From the IMG/VR virus record IMGVR_UViG_3300008459_000357, positions 1 through 24,982 of that record: a stretch of DNA of 24,982 nt; one strand, given 5' to 3'. Below the pieces are notes generated by a model. It was not told where the DNA came from, made no database searches, and saw only the letters and a list, made by a program, of their open reading frames with translations. The DNA comes from a virus. Positions 1 through 7,701 of the stretch are shown in pieces. The translations under genes and the position numbers were made by a program. Each line of letters opens with the position of its first letter. Positions within the stretch are counted from its first letter, which is position 1.

Positions 1-567
1 AATATCATTCATACTTTTAAGTTTTACTATACAGAAGTTGATACAATCCCTGAGCTCCAACATGAAGTAGTAGCGTTTTTACTTGAGAAATTACATTTAT
101 ATAACCCTGAGAAAGGCAAGGCATTTAGTTATTTTGGAACTATTGCTAAACGTTATTTAATTTTATATAATAATGCTAACTATAAAAAGCTGAAAGATAA
201 AGCTGATGTAGCTGCTGTAGATGAGGATAAAACAATATTAGTTGACTTACTTAATACTTTTGAAGGAACTGATAATGTTGATAAACAACCTACATTCTTA
301 CAACAGTTTACTAAGTATGTTGATGCTAATTTATTTGAATTATTTCCAAAACAACGTGATGCTCAAATAGCAGATGCTATTGTTGAGTTATTTAGAAAAA
401 GTGAGAATATTGATATTTTTAATAAAAAAGCTTTATACATTTATATAAAAGAAATGACTGAAGCTTCAACACCTCAAATAACTAAAATTATCAAGCGTCT
501 AAAAGTAATATACGTTAAAAAATATAACGAATATTATGATAACGGACATATAACTATGAGTATTTAA
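1..567 (+). CDS. Probable gp55-like late-transcription sigma factor (5' end outside window)
   Basis: The frame is open from base 1 to the TAA at 565-567, giving 188 residues without the true start. Residues 34-53 (YNPEKGKAFSYFGTIAKRYL) have the look of sigma region 2, where 'NPEKG.AFSYF.TI' is the usual signature of phage gp55-type and other small sigma factors. The C-terminal part (residues about 140-175) is basic and helical and could be a helix-turn-helix. In T4, gp55 directs host RNA polymerase to late promoters with the help of the sliding clamp. The next gene starts 45 bases downstream behind a TATTTATA element, so this gene appears to end a unit ahead of the tail genes. The family call rests on motif recognition only; a different small sigma-like regulator is possible. 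Confidence 0.6.
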   Translation, partial: NIIHTFKFYYTEVDTIPELQHEVVAFLLEKLHLYNPEKGKAFSYFGTIAKRYLILYNNANYKKLKDKADVAAVDEDKTILVDLLNTFEGTDNVDKQPTFLQQFTKYVDANLFELFPKQRDAQIADAIVELFRKSENIDIFNKKALYIYIKEMTEASTPQITKIIKRLKVIYVKKYNEYYDNGHITMSI

Positions 568-583
568 CTTCTTGCACTTTCCA

Positions 584-591
584 TATTTATA
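584..591 (+). promoter_or_regulatory. TATTTATA element, candidate late promoter
   Basis: The octamer TATTTATA lies in the 45-base gap between the sigma-like gene and the gene starting at 613, ending 21 bases before that ATG. The same octamer precedes genes at 4301, 7702, 14095 and 19016. It is the reverse complement of the T4 late box TATAAATA, yet it is always read in the direction of the downstream gene here. Function is inferred from position and recurrence. Confidence 0.4.
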
Positions 592-612
592 TACAACATT
601 ATATAAGATAAT

Positions 613-978
613 ATGGATTTTAATCAAGTTTTATTTAAAGACAAAACCTTTTCAAGTTTACTAGAAGATATATACAAAAACGCAACTCGTAAAGAAAAGG
701 AAATTAAAGCATTAATCGATCAACTGAAACCTATGATACAGGAGCCAGGTGACGCGATGATGCTTGTTCCTTTGTTAAAGGAATATATGGAAATAGCTGT
801 TAAGAATGATGAAGCCTTAATTAAAATGGCTGGTATTGTTCAACGTGCTATGTCAACAGGTCCTGGTGATGGAGCAGATGGTGGTTTATTAAGTGATAGA
901 GATAAAGAACTTTTGTTCCAAGAAATTAGTGGTATTAAAATTGAAGAACCAAAACAGTTAAGTGATGGGAACAGGTAA
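613..978 (+). CDS. Small helical protein at head of tail-tip cluster, function unknown
   Basis: 121 residues, soluble, no signal peptide or membrane segment. Residues 1-85 read as amphipathic helices with many Lys/Glu; a Gly-rich stretch (residues about 83-92, GPGDGADGG) separates them from a short C-terminal helix. I do not recognise the family. Its place, first gene after a candidate late promoter and overlapping the next gene by 14 bases, suggests a baseplate or hub assembly component made together with its neighbours. The ATG at 613 has no Shine-Dalgarno sequence; the leader is AT-rich. Confidence 0.7.
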   Translation: MDFNQVLFKDKTFSSLLEDIYKNATRKEKEIKALIDQLKPMIQEPGDAMMLVPLLKEYMEIAVKNDEALIKMAGIVQRAMSTGPGDGADGGLLSDRDKELLFQEISGIKIEEPKQLSDGNR

Positions 979-1411
979 TACAATATCATATAATAGTAAA
1001 AATACAAAAACAACTAGTGGAAGTGTAAATACAAAAAACACCCCCGCTATATCTCCTTTCTTTTTTGGTGTTGTTACTTATGTGAACACTGAAACTAGAG
1101 CTATACAGTTCACAACATTAAAAAATAATGTTGGACCTGTTAAAACAGGTGACGCTGTTCCTTCATATAAAGATAATATTACATTACCTCAACTTGATGA
1201 TGTAGTTCCTTTATTTATAGGACCTAGCTTTGAATCAGGTATGTTAGGTGAATCAGATACATCAACTGTTTATTATTTAAATCCAATATCTAATTTACAA
1301 GAATTAGATAAAAATGGACTTATAAGATCAAATAAAGTTTCTGCTTCACCAGATAATGTTAATCCAACAAATTTAGATTATAAAAAAGCTTCAAACGGCT
1401 TTACAAGATAA
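965..1411 (+). CDS. Probable baseplate hub protein with OB-fold-like domain
   Basis: 148 residues from the ATG at 965; a GTG one codon earlier (962) is possible but less likely. After a Ser/Thr/Asn-rich start of about 30 residues comes a compact beta-rich region (residues about 32-88, FFFGVVTYVNTETRAIQFTT onward), ending LPQLDDVVPLFIGP. The pattern resembles the OB-fold segment of gp5/VgrG-type spike proteins, in which a small beta barrel sits at the top of the cell-puncturing needle. The next two genes encode a CHAP enzyme and a spike-like protein, which supports a hub role. It overlaps the upstream gene by 14 bases. The OB-fold assignment is a visual judgement; the tail-tip location is firmer. 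Confidence 0.6.
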   Translation: MGTGNTISYNSKNTKTTSGSVNTKNTPAISPFFFGVVTYVNTETRAIQFTTLKNNVGPVKTGDAVPSYKDNITLPQLDDVVPLFIGPSFESGMLGESDTSTVYYLNPISNLQELDKNGLIRSNKVSASPDNVNPTNLDYKKASNGFTR

Positions 1412-1412
1412 T

Positions 1413-2726
1413 ATGAGTACTAAACAATATTATAACAATACTAAACCAGGTGAAACTTCTATTGAATCTAGAAGTGGAGCTAAAATTGTTATGGATACTA
1501 ATGGTGGTACTACTATTACTTCTAATATACAAGAACAATTTATAAATCAGTTACGTGATGATAATTTTAAAGGAAATATAGCTCCTAATCCAGATCAAAA
1601 TAATTCATTTGTTTATATAGGAAAAGGAAATGTAGAAATTAATGATCAAGGAAATACTAATCAAGACTCTACAGGTTTAACAGCATCAACTGATGAAAAC
1701 ATAGTACAACCTGTTCCTGTAGAATCACCCACAGAGTCTTTACCATCAGTAGAACCAACACCAACTCCATCAGTTACTCCTCCTGTGACAGAACCAGTAG
1801 TTGAAGAAGGATTTATTTTTGAAGAAGAATTACCTGAAACTGAATTTAATAGTCAACAACAATTTTATGTAAATACAGGTGTTCCTGAGGATGGATCTGG
1901 TTTAGAAAAACCATTAACTGTTAGACAAGAACAACAATTATTATATGAAATATCTGGTAAAAAATTCACTGTTAAAGGTAAAGCTAATGTTTATGTAGTT
2001 GATAAAACAGGTAAATTAACAGCTGAATCTCAATTATTATTAGATTCATGTAAAGCAGATAACGCTGTTAACTCAGCGATTAAAATGAATCCAACTAACT
2101 ATAAAACTATAGTAAATGATAAATTACCTCAATTTGTTTATAATGGAGTAACACATAATATTATATTAGCTGTAATGAAATGTCCTGCTAATCTTTTTTG
2201 TGCTAGTGGAATATCAGTTGCTTTTATAGCAGCAAATGGCAGTAATAAAGCAGGAGGATTTCCAAAATCAGCTTCATCCCAAGTAGCTAGAGATATACCT
2301 GGAGCTGTTATTATGAATAGAAATGTTGATTATGATAAAAATGGATTAACTCAATCTGGTATAAATAAATTTAATTCAACTTTAAATTTTACTGGTGCTG
2401 TTTTTTGTATTACTAAAAAAGATGGAACTGGTCATATAGGAATGGTTTTAGGTGCTGAGTTAATAGGTAAAGTAGGTTGGTTATATACATTAGAATATAA
2501 TACAAGTGCACCTGGTGGTGATCAACGTCAAGGAGGACAATTAGCTCTTAGAAAAAGACAAATAGGAGCTAGTTGGAGTAAAAAAGATCCTGAATCTGAT
2601 GTTGCTTTTACAATTGCTCCTACAAGTCAATATGGTGGAGGTAAATGGGCTCCTAATGGATTAAGTGGTAATAATAGTTATTTATCAATAGGAAGTTGGA
2701 TAACAAATAAAGCTTATTTTAAATAA
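1413..2726 (+). CDS. Tail-tip peptidoglycan hydrolase with CHAP/NlpC-P60-like domain
   Basis: 437 residues. Residues 15-45 (ESRSGAKIVMDTNGGTTITS) resemble the repeated beta strands of gp5/VgrG needles. A Pro/Glu/Thr-rich linker follows at about 98-145. The C-terminal 180 residues look like a cysteine peptidase of the CHAP/NlpC-P60 type: candidate nucleophile C263 in LFCASGIS, catalytic H341 in GTGHIGMVLG after the strand GAVFCIT, and E361 or N363 in LEYNTS as third residue. Such enzymes cut peptide bonds or the amide bond of peptidoglycan; on a tail tip it would open the wall during DNA entry. T4 uses a lysozyme domain in gp5 instead. The gene sits between the OB-like protein (TAATATG junction) and the spike-like protein (TAATG overlap). 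C257 is an alternative nucleophile. Confidence 0.7.
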   Translation: MSTKQYYNNTKPGETSIESRSGAKIVMDTNGGTTITSNIQEQFINQLRDDNFKGNIAPNPDQNNSFVYIGKGNVEINDQGNTNQDSTGLTASTDENIVQPVPVESPTESLPSVEPTPTPSVTPPVTEPVVEEGFIFEEELPETEFNSQQQFYVNTGVPEDGSGLEKPLTVRQEQQLLYEISGKKFTVKGKANVYVVDKTGKLTAESQLLLDSCKADNAVNSAIKMNPTNYKTIVNDKLPQFVYNGVTHNIILAVMKCPANLFCASGISVAFIAANGSNKAGGFPKSASSQVARDIPGAVIMNRNVDYDKNGLTQSGINKFNSTLNFTGAVFCITKKDGTGHIGMVLGAELIGKVGWLYTLEYNTSAPGGDQRQGGQLALRKRQIGASWSKKDPESDVAFTIAPTSQYGGGKWAPNGLSGNNSYLSIGSWITNKAYFK

Positions 2727-3172
2727 TGTACGATATAAAAACATATGACGGTGAACAAATAGTTTTATCATCAGGACGACTTGTATTTAACTCTCGTTCT
2801 GATAGTACTTTTATTAGTTCAAGACAATATATCAATTTATCAGCAGGTGATAAAGTAACAATTGATGTTGGACCTGTAGATAGTGATGATGAAGAAAATA
2901 TGTTCTTAGTTAATGCTCCTAGAATACAATTTGGATTAGATAAAAATGGCGTTCCTGAACCTATAGTTAAAGGTGAGCAATTAGATGATATACTAACTCA
3001 ATTAATGACAGCAATATCAACATATGCTGATTTAGTCCAAGCAGCTGCTATTGTTCCTGGTCCACTTATGGCAGCTATGTTAACACCAGCTACATCAATA
3101 TTAAAAGGTAAATTACAACAAATAAAGCTTAATTTAGATAACTTTAAATCAAATAATTCATTTACAATATAA
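2726..3172 (+). CDS. Spike-like baseplate protein
   Basis: 148 residues. The first 55 residues are short alternating beta strands rich in Ser, Asp and Gly (GRLVFNSRSDSTFISSRQYI), like the beta-prism or beta-helix repeats of gp5/VgrG needles. Residues about 63-150 contain a conserved-looking hinge, NGVPEPIVKGEQLDDILTQL, followed by a helical, Ala-rich tail; 'EP.V.G..L...L..L' is common at the end of phage spike/hub proteins. It probably extends or caps the puncturing needle formed with the two preceding proteins. It starts on the last base of the previous stop codon (TAATG) and its own stop overlaps the next start in the same way, implying coupled translation. The exact family is not identified. 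Confidence 0.6.
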   Translation: MYDIKTYDGEQIVLSSGRLVFNSRSDSTFISSRQYINLSAGDKVTIDVGPVDSDDEENMFLVNAPRIQFGLDKNGVPEPIVKGEQLDDILTQLMTAISTYADLVQAAAIVPGPLMAAMLTPATSILKGKLQQIKLNLDNFKSNNSFTI

Positions 3173-4284
3173 TGGCTGTAGGAGATAACATATCAAATAT
3201 TAACTCAAAAGCCGCTGATGTAGCTGCTAAAGCTCAAGCTGCTAAAGCTCAAGCGCAAGCTACAGTGGCTGAGGCTAAAGCTAAAGTAGACGCCGCTAAA
3301 GCTCAAGCTCGAGCTGCTAAGAAAAAAGCTCAAGAATTAGCTGATAAAGCTAAAAAAATTAAAGCACTAGCTGAAAAACAAAAAGCTAAAGCAGAACAAC
3401 TTAGAAAATCATTAGCTGATAAACAGAATTTCTTAAAAGACCAATCTAATATAAATTTAGCTGATGCTAAAGCAGCTTTAGCAGCTGCTGTTTTACCATT
3501 ATTAACTAAATTTGTTAACGCTGAAAAAGCAGCAAATATTGTATTAAATAAAATAGTAAATGATACTAAAAAGAAATTAAAAGATAAAGGACGTGTTGAA
3601 GTTGTAGATGGTGCTATTACTTTTATTCCTAAAGATAAAGCTAATTATGATCGATTTAAACAAAATTTTGATCGTAAAGTTAACAAATTAAAAAGAATAA
3701 TTCAAACAATTAAGAAAATTATTGACGCTTTAGTTACATTACTCAAAGTACTTAAAGCTGCTTTAATAGCGTTTAAATTATATTTAAAAATATTAAAAGC
3801 TAGAATGAAAGCAGCATCTGTAAAAGCCGCCGCTGACTTAGCCAGTATATCTCCTTCAAAACCAGCTGCAGCTAAATACACTATTGAACAACAAGCAATA
3901 GACGATATTATAAAACCTTTAGAAGATAAAATAGATAACTATCTATTAATGGTTACTTTTCTTCAAACTATATTAAAAATATTTCAAAAATTAGTAAATG
4001 CTATTAAAATAAAAATAGAAAAATTAAGTTTTACAATAGCAACAACACCATCACCTATAAGTTTTGATTTACAAGCAACTCTTAATATAGACGACGCAGA
4101 TGCAGAAACAGAATATAGTGATGGAGCTAAAAACTATACTATTAAAGTAATAACAACTCCATCAGGAGCTTTACAAGCAGTAGCTTACGATTCATTTAGT
4201 AAATTACCTATAACTCAAACCGCTCCAAGTAGATTCCGTAAAGCTGATGAATTAATTGATGAACTTAAACAAATACTAGGATAA
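3172..4284 (+). CDS. Lys/Ala-rich coiled-coil tail protein, function unknown
   Basis: 370 residues. Residues about 12-90 are an almost uninterrupted Ala/Lys/Gln/Glu helix (AAKAQAAKAQAQATVAEAKA and onward) with a strongly basic character. It is partly built from a 15-base tandem repeat at 3226-3255. Further long helices follow, including a hydrophobic Leu/Ile/Lys stretch at about 170-215 that could be a helical hairpin. A small beta-containing C-terminal domain (about 285-370) ends with a basic helix. The gene lies between the spike-like protein and gp25, so a central hub, tape-measure-related or hub-assembly protein is plausible. I cannot name a family. The Ala/Lys helix is low complexity, so database hits to other coiled coils would mean little. 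Confidence 0.65.
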   Translation: MAVGDNISNINSKAADVAAKAQAAKAQAQATVAEAKAKVDAAKAQARAAKKKAQELADKAKKIKALAEKQKAKAEQLRKSLADKQNFLKDQSNINLADAKAALAAAVLPLLTKFVNAEKAANIVLNKIVNDTKKKLKDKGRVEVVDGAITFIPKDKANYDRFKQNFDRKVNKLKRIIQTIKKIIDALVTLLKVLKAALIAFKLYLKILKARMKAASVKAAADLASISPSKPAAAKYTIEQQAIDDIIKPLEDKIDNYLLMVTFLQTILKIFQKLVNAIKIKIEKLSFTIATTPSPISFDLQATLNIDDADAETEYSDGAKNYTIKVITTPSGALQAVAYDSFSKLPITQTAPSRFRKADELIDELKQILG

Positions 4285-4289
4285 TAAAA

Positions 4290-4297
4290 TATTTATA
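4290..4297 (+). promoter_or_regulatory. TATTTATA element three bases before a start codon
   Basis: TATTTATA lies 6 bases after the stop of the preceding gene and ends 3 bases before the ATG at 4301. If it is a -10 type box, transcription would start at or inside the start codon, giving a leaderless mRNA. Otherwise this copy may be a chance match in AT-rich DNA. The other copies sit 14-21 bases from their ATGs. Confidence 0.3.
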
Positions 4298-4300
4298 AAC

Positions 4301-4756
4301 ATGAAGACTGATACATTTATTAAATTATTACGTAAGGTTATACGCGAAGAAGTACAAGCTGTTGTTAGGGAAGAGCTAGGAATATTGCTAGAGGCACCAG
4401 ACCCTAAGCCAGTAGTGGCAGAGGCCAAACAAACTACTGTTAAAAATTCCATGGTTGAATCAATAAAACCTGCCAAACCAACACAGCCAGCAAAACCAAT
4501 GGCGTTTACCCAAAATAATATTTTAAATGAAATATTAAACCAAACCGCTCAATCTGGAGATTGGAGATCAGTAGCTGAAATGAATTCAAATGATGCTATG
4601 GGATTTGGTGGAATAGCTGAACCAACTGTTGTTAATAGTGTTGATGCTATGTTAGCTAATACTAGACCAGCAGGTGATATTAATTCTGTAAGAATTGACA
4701 CAGTTCCTGATTTTACAGGATTAATGCAAACAATGAAAGCTAAAGGACAAATATAA
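4301..4756 (+). CDS. Small baseplate-cluster protein with IREEVQ N-terminus
   Basis: 151 residues. The N-terminus (residues 1-31) is a charged amphipathic helix with IREEVQ, ending LGILLE before APDPKP, then a Pro/Lys/Ala-rich linker to about residue 65. The rest is Asn/Met-rich with no recognisable enzyme motif. The same helix occurs in the unrelated small protein at 22334. LLE followed by Ala fits the (I/L)xE cleavage rule of the T4 prohead protease gp21, so the helix could be a removable capsid-targeting peptide; that is a hypothesis. The stop overlaps the start of gene 25 (TAATG), which ties it to baseplate expression. Function unknown. Confidence 0.6.
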   Translation: MKTDTFIKLLRKVIREEVQAVVREELGILLEAPDPKPVVAEAKQTTVKNSMVESIKPAKPTQPAKPMAFTQNNILNEILNQTAQSGDWRSVAEMNSNDAMGFGGIAEPTVVNSVDAMLANTRPAGDINSVRIDTVPDFTGLMQTMKAKGQI

Positions 4757-5175
4757 TGTTGAAAAGACCTACATACACTTTAAATCCTATAGACGTCGGA
4801 CAAAAACGAGGTATTGGAATTAATGTACTTTTTAATAATGATACAAGTGTATTTAATCAAACATTCACTACTAAAGATCAAGTTAAATCTAATTTAGTAA
4901 ATTATATATTAACAAATAAAGGTGAACGTTTTTTTGATCCTAACTTTGGAGGTGACTTAAGAGCAGCTTTATTTGAACCAGATTCAAATTTTGAAAATGT
5001 AGCTGCTAGATTAGAAACTGAAATATATGCTTATGTTCCTAATATTATAGTTAGAAATATAACTATCAAACCATACTCAGACAGTAATTTAGTAAATATA
5101 GTTCTAGATTATTCTATTAATAATCAAGATGATAATTTAGTAATAAATGTCTCAACAATCGATTTAACTAAATAA
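4756..5175 (+). CDS. 25: Baseplate wedge subunit gp25 (GPW/gp25 family)
   Basis: 139 residues, close to the usual 130-140 of gp25-like proteins. The segment TNKGERFFDPNFGGDLRAAL (residues 55-74) with FEP soon after is the family's signature: 'GER...P.FG..L...LFEP'. A final beta region with TIKPYSDSNLVNI is also typical. gp25 is a lysozyme-fold-like sheath-initiating wedge protein without enzymatic activity; it binds gp6 and starts sheath polymerisation. The neighbouring gene downstream, separated by two bases, is gp6, the same order as in T4-type phages. The ATG overlaps the preceding stop by one base. Confidence 0.92.
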   Translation: MLKRPTYTLNPIDVGQKRGIGINVLFNNDTSVFNQTFTTKDQVKSNLVNYILTNKGERFFDPNFGGDLRAALFEPDSNFENVAARLETEIYAYVPNIIVRNITIKPYSDSNLVNIVLDYSINNQDDNLVINVSTIDLTK

Positions 5176-5177
5176 TA

Positions 5178-7052
5178 ATGGCAAACGTACCTGATATAAA
5201 ATATTTTGATAAAGACTTTAGTACCTTAAAACAGGACTTAATCAATTATGCAAGAACCTATTTCCAGAATAGCTATATGGACTTTAGTCCATCTGCTCCT
5301 GGTAATATGTTTATGGAAATGGCTGCTTATGTAGGTGATATTTTATCATTCTACACTGATACTCAGTTACAAGAAACATTATTATTATATGCTCAAGAAC
5401 GTAAAAATATAATCGCTCTAGCATATGCTTTAGGTTATAGACCAAAAATAACTTCAGCTGCTTCAGTAATGTTAGATGCTTATCAATTAGTACCATCAAC
5501 AGGTACTCCTGATTATAATCCTGATTACAAATATGCTTTAAGAATAAATGCTAATTCTTCTATTAAATCTATATCTAAACCAGATATTACTTTTTTAACA
5601 CAAGATTTAGTTGATTTTAAATTTTCATCATCATATGACCCAACTGATGTTGTTATATATCAATATTTTACAGGTACTACTAATCCACAATATTATCTGC
5701 TTAAAAAACAAGTAGAAGCAATATCAGGACAAATTAAAACAACAACATTTACTTTTGGTAATCCTGAACAATTTCCAACAGTCACTATTAATGATGTTGA
5801 TATTATTGAAGTTATTAGTATAACAGATAGTGATAATAATCAATGGTATGAAGTACCATACTTAGCGCAAGATACTGTGTTTGATGAGTCGCTTAACCTG
5901 CCTGTAAACGAGCCTAACTACTATGATCAAGATAATGCCGCTCGTTTCTTATTACGTTTAAAAAAAGTAGATAGACGTTTTACAACACGTTTTAATGATG
6001 ATAATAATTTAATATTAGAATTTGGTAGTGGTGTAACATCATCACCTGATGAAGTTATTATTCCAAATCCTGATAACGTAGGTATAGGTTTAGTGGATGG
6101 TATAAGCAAAATGAATATGGCTTATGACCCATCTAACTTTATGTACACTAATGAATATGGTATTGCTCCTTCAAATACTACTTTAACAGTAACTTATTTA
6201 GTTGGAGGTGGATCAACAGCTAACTTACCTAGTGATGATATTGGATTAAATGATAATGTTAGTGTTGTTATAGACACTTATAATTTAGATCCTGCCCTAT
6301 TAACAACAGTAGAAGGATCAGTTAGATTTAATAACTCACAACCTTCATCTGGTGGTGGACCTGGTGAAACAACTGAGCAGATAAGATTACAAGCTTTAGC
6401 TAACTTCCCTACTCAAAATAGAAATGTAACTAAAGCAGATTATTTAGTTAGAACACTTTCAATGCCTGCTAAATATGGTTATATAAGTAAAGCTTATGTA
6501 ACACAAGATTACTTAGTATCTAATGATACTGATAAACAGAATTTTATTAATAATAATCCATTAGCACTTTCAGTTTATATTTTATCAAATAATATTGATG
6601 GTAAAATAACTAGAGCATCCAATGTTATTAAACAAAATTTAAAAACATACTTATCATATAATAAAATGATGAGTGATGCTATTTTAATTAAAGATGCTTA
6701 TCATGCTAATATAAAAGTTAATTTTGATATAACCATTTTACCAGCTTATAACTCACAAGAAGTATTAACTAAATGTATTGATATATTAAAAGATTACTTT
6801 GATATATCTAAATGGCAAATTAACCAACCAATAATTTATTCAGATATTTACAACCTAGTAGGCTCTGTTCAAGGTGTTCAATCAGTGATTAAAGTAGATA
6901 TTATAAACTTAGCCGGTGGAAATTATTCTCAATATAGCTATGATATCTTCTCAGCCACTAAACAAGGTGTTATTTATCCTTCACTTGATCCTATGATTTT
7001 TGAAGTAAGATATCCTGAATCAGATATTTATGGTAGAATTGTAACTTACTAA
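5178..7052 (+). CDS. 6: Baseplate wedge protein gp6 (Baseplate_J-like)
   Basis: 624 residues, near the 660 of T4 gp6. The N-terminal part has the typical gp6 segment SAPGNMFMEMAAYVGDILSF (about residues 38-57), followed by LLYAQERKNIIALAYALGYR. The middle holds the J-like core, with GPGETTEQIRLQALANFPTQ and NRNVTKADYLVRTLSMPAKY (about residues 393-432) as in baseplate J proteins. gp6 forms the inner ring of the baseplate and clamps the wedges to the hub and gp25. The gene starts after a TAATAATG junction and is followed after 10 bases by the GH19 gene. Confidence 0.92.
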   Translation: MANVPDIKYFDKDFSTLKQDLINYARTYFQNSYMDFSPSAPGNMFMEMAAYVGDILSFYTDTQLQETLLLYAQERKNIIALAYALGYRPKITSAASVMLDAYQLVPSTGTPDYNPDYKYALRINANSSIKSISKPDITFLTQDLVDFKFSSSYDPTDVVIYQYFTGTTNPQYYLLKKQVEAISGQIKTTTFTFGNPEQFPTVTINDVDIIEVISITDSDNNQWYEVPYLAQDTVFDESLNLPVNEPNYYDQDNAARFLLRLKKVDRRFTTRFNDDNNLILEFGSGVTSSPDEVIIPNPDNVGIGLVDGISKMNMAYDPSNFMYTNEYGIAPSNTTLTVTYLVGGGSTANLPSDDIGLNDNVSVVIDTYNLDPALLTTVEGSVRFNNSQPSSGGGPGETTEQIRLQALANFPTQNRNVTKADYLVRTLSMPAKYGYISKAYVTQDYLVSNDTDKQNFINNNPLALSVYILSNNIDGKITRASNVIKQNLKTYLSYNKMMSDAILIKDAYHANIKVNFDITILPAYNSQEVLTKCIDILKDYFDISKWQINQPIIYSDIYNLVGSVQGVQSVIKVDIINLAGGNYSQYSYDIFSATKQGVIYPSLDPMIFEVRYPESDIYGRIVTY

Positions 7053-7062
7053 AAACTAAAAT

Positions 7063-7656
7063 ATGGACTTAAATAAACTTAAAGGACACGTTCCTGACAA
7101 TGTAATTGCTCAAATTCCTGATGTAATGGCTAAATTCAAAATTGATACAGCTGTTAAATTATCTCATTTCTTAGCTCAATGTGGACATGAATCAGGTGGA
7201 TTTAAAGTAGTAAATGAAAACTTAAACTATGGAGCTAAAGGTTTAAATACTATTTTTAAGAAATACTTCCCAACAGAAGAAAAAGCTAAATTATACGAGC
7301 GCAAACCAGAAAAAATTGCTAACTTAGTTTACGGTAACAGAATGGGTAATGGCCCTGAAACATCAGGTGAAGGATACAAATTCCGTGGTCGTGGTTATAT
7401 TCAATTAACTGGTAAAGCTAACTACACTGAATTTGACAAAGTAGTAACTGAAAACATAGTTGAAAATCCTGATTTAGTAGCAACTAAATATCCATTATTA
7501 TCAGCTGCTTGGTTTTTCCATAAAAACTGCTTAGGTAAATGTGTTGATGCTTCTGACGCATCTGTATTATCTGTGACTAAATGTGTTAATGGTGGAACTA
7601 TTGGTTTAGAAGACCGTAAAAAACACTTTAAGGAATATTACGCTTTATTAGCTTAA
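7063..7656 (+). CDS. Glycoside hydrolase family 19 (chitinase-type) endolysin or virion lysin
   Basis: 197 residues, one complete GH19 domain without signal peptide or membrane segment. The motif FLAQCGHESGGFKVVNENLNY (residues 36-56) carries the catalytic Glu (E43, with E52 as candidate partner), and FRGRGYIQLTGKANY (residues 107-121) is the substrate-cleft signature. GH19 phage enzymes hydrolyse the glycan strands of peptidoglycan. The gene lies inside the baseplate operon, 10 bases after gp6 and before a TATTTATA element, rather than beside a holin, and no holin is visible nearby. It may be the lysis endolysin, or it may ride on the baseplate and act at entry with the CHAP enzyme encoded at 1413. 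Confidence 0.9.
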   Translation: MDLNKLKGHVPDNVIAQIPDVMAKFKIDTAVKLSHFLAQCGHESGGFKVVNENLNYGAKGLNTIFKKYFPTEEKAKLYERKPEKIANLVYGNRMGNGPETSGEGYKFRGRGYIQLTGKANYTEFDKVVTENIVENPDLVATKYPLLSAAWFFHKNCLGKCVDASDASVLSVTKCVNGGTIGLEDRKKHFKEYYALLA

Positions 7657-7673
7657 TTTCTATAATCGCCTAA

Positions 7674-7681
7674 TATTTATA
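7674..7681 (+). promoter_or_regulatory. TATTTATA element, candidate late promoter
   Basis: TATTTATA in the 45-base gap after the GH19 gene ends 20 bases before the ATG at 7702, in the context TAATATTTATA that recurs at 18991. It marks the likely start of a new unit covering 7702-14066. Role inferred. Confidence 0.42.
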
Positions 7682-7701
7682 CTAGAATAATACTAATATA
7701 A

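Noticed and set aside
7657-7701. Rho-independent terminator after the GH19 gene
   Set aside because: No GC-rich hairpin followed by a T run could be seen; the gap is AT-rich with only the TATTTATA box.
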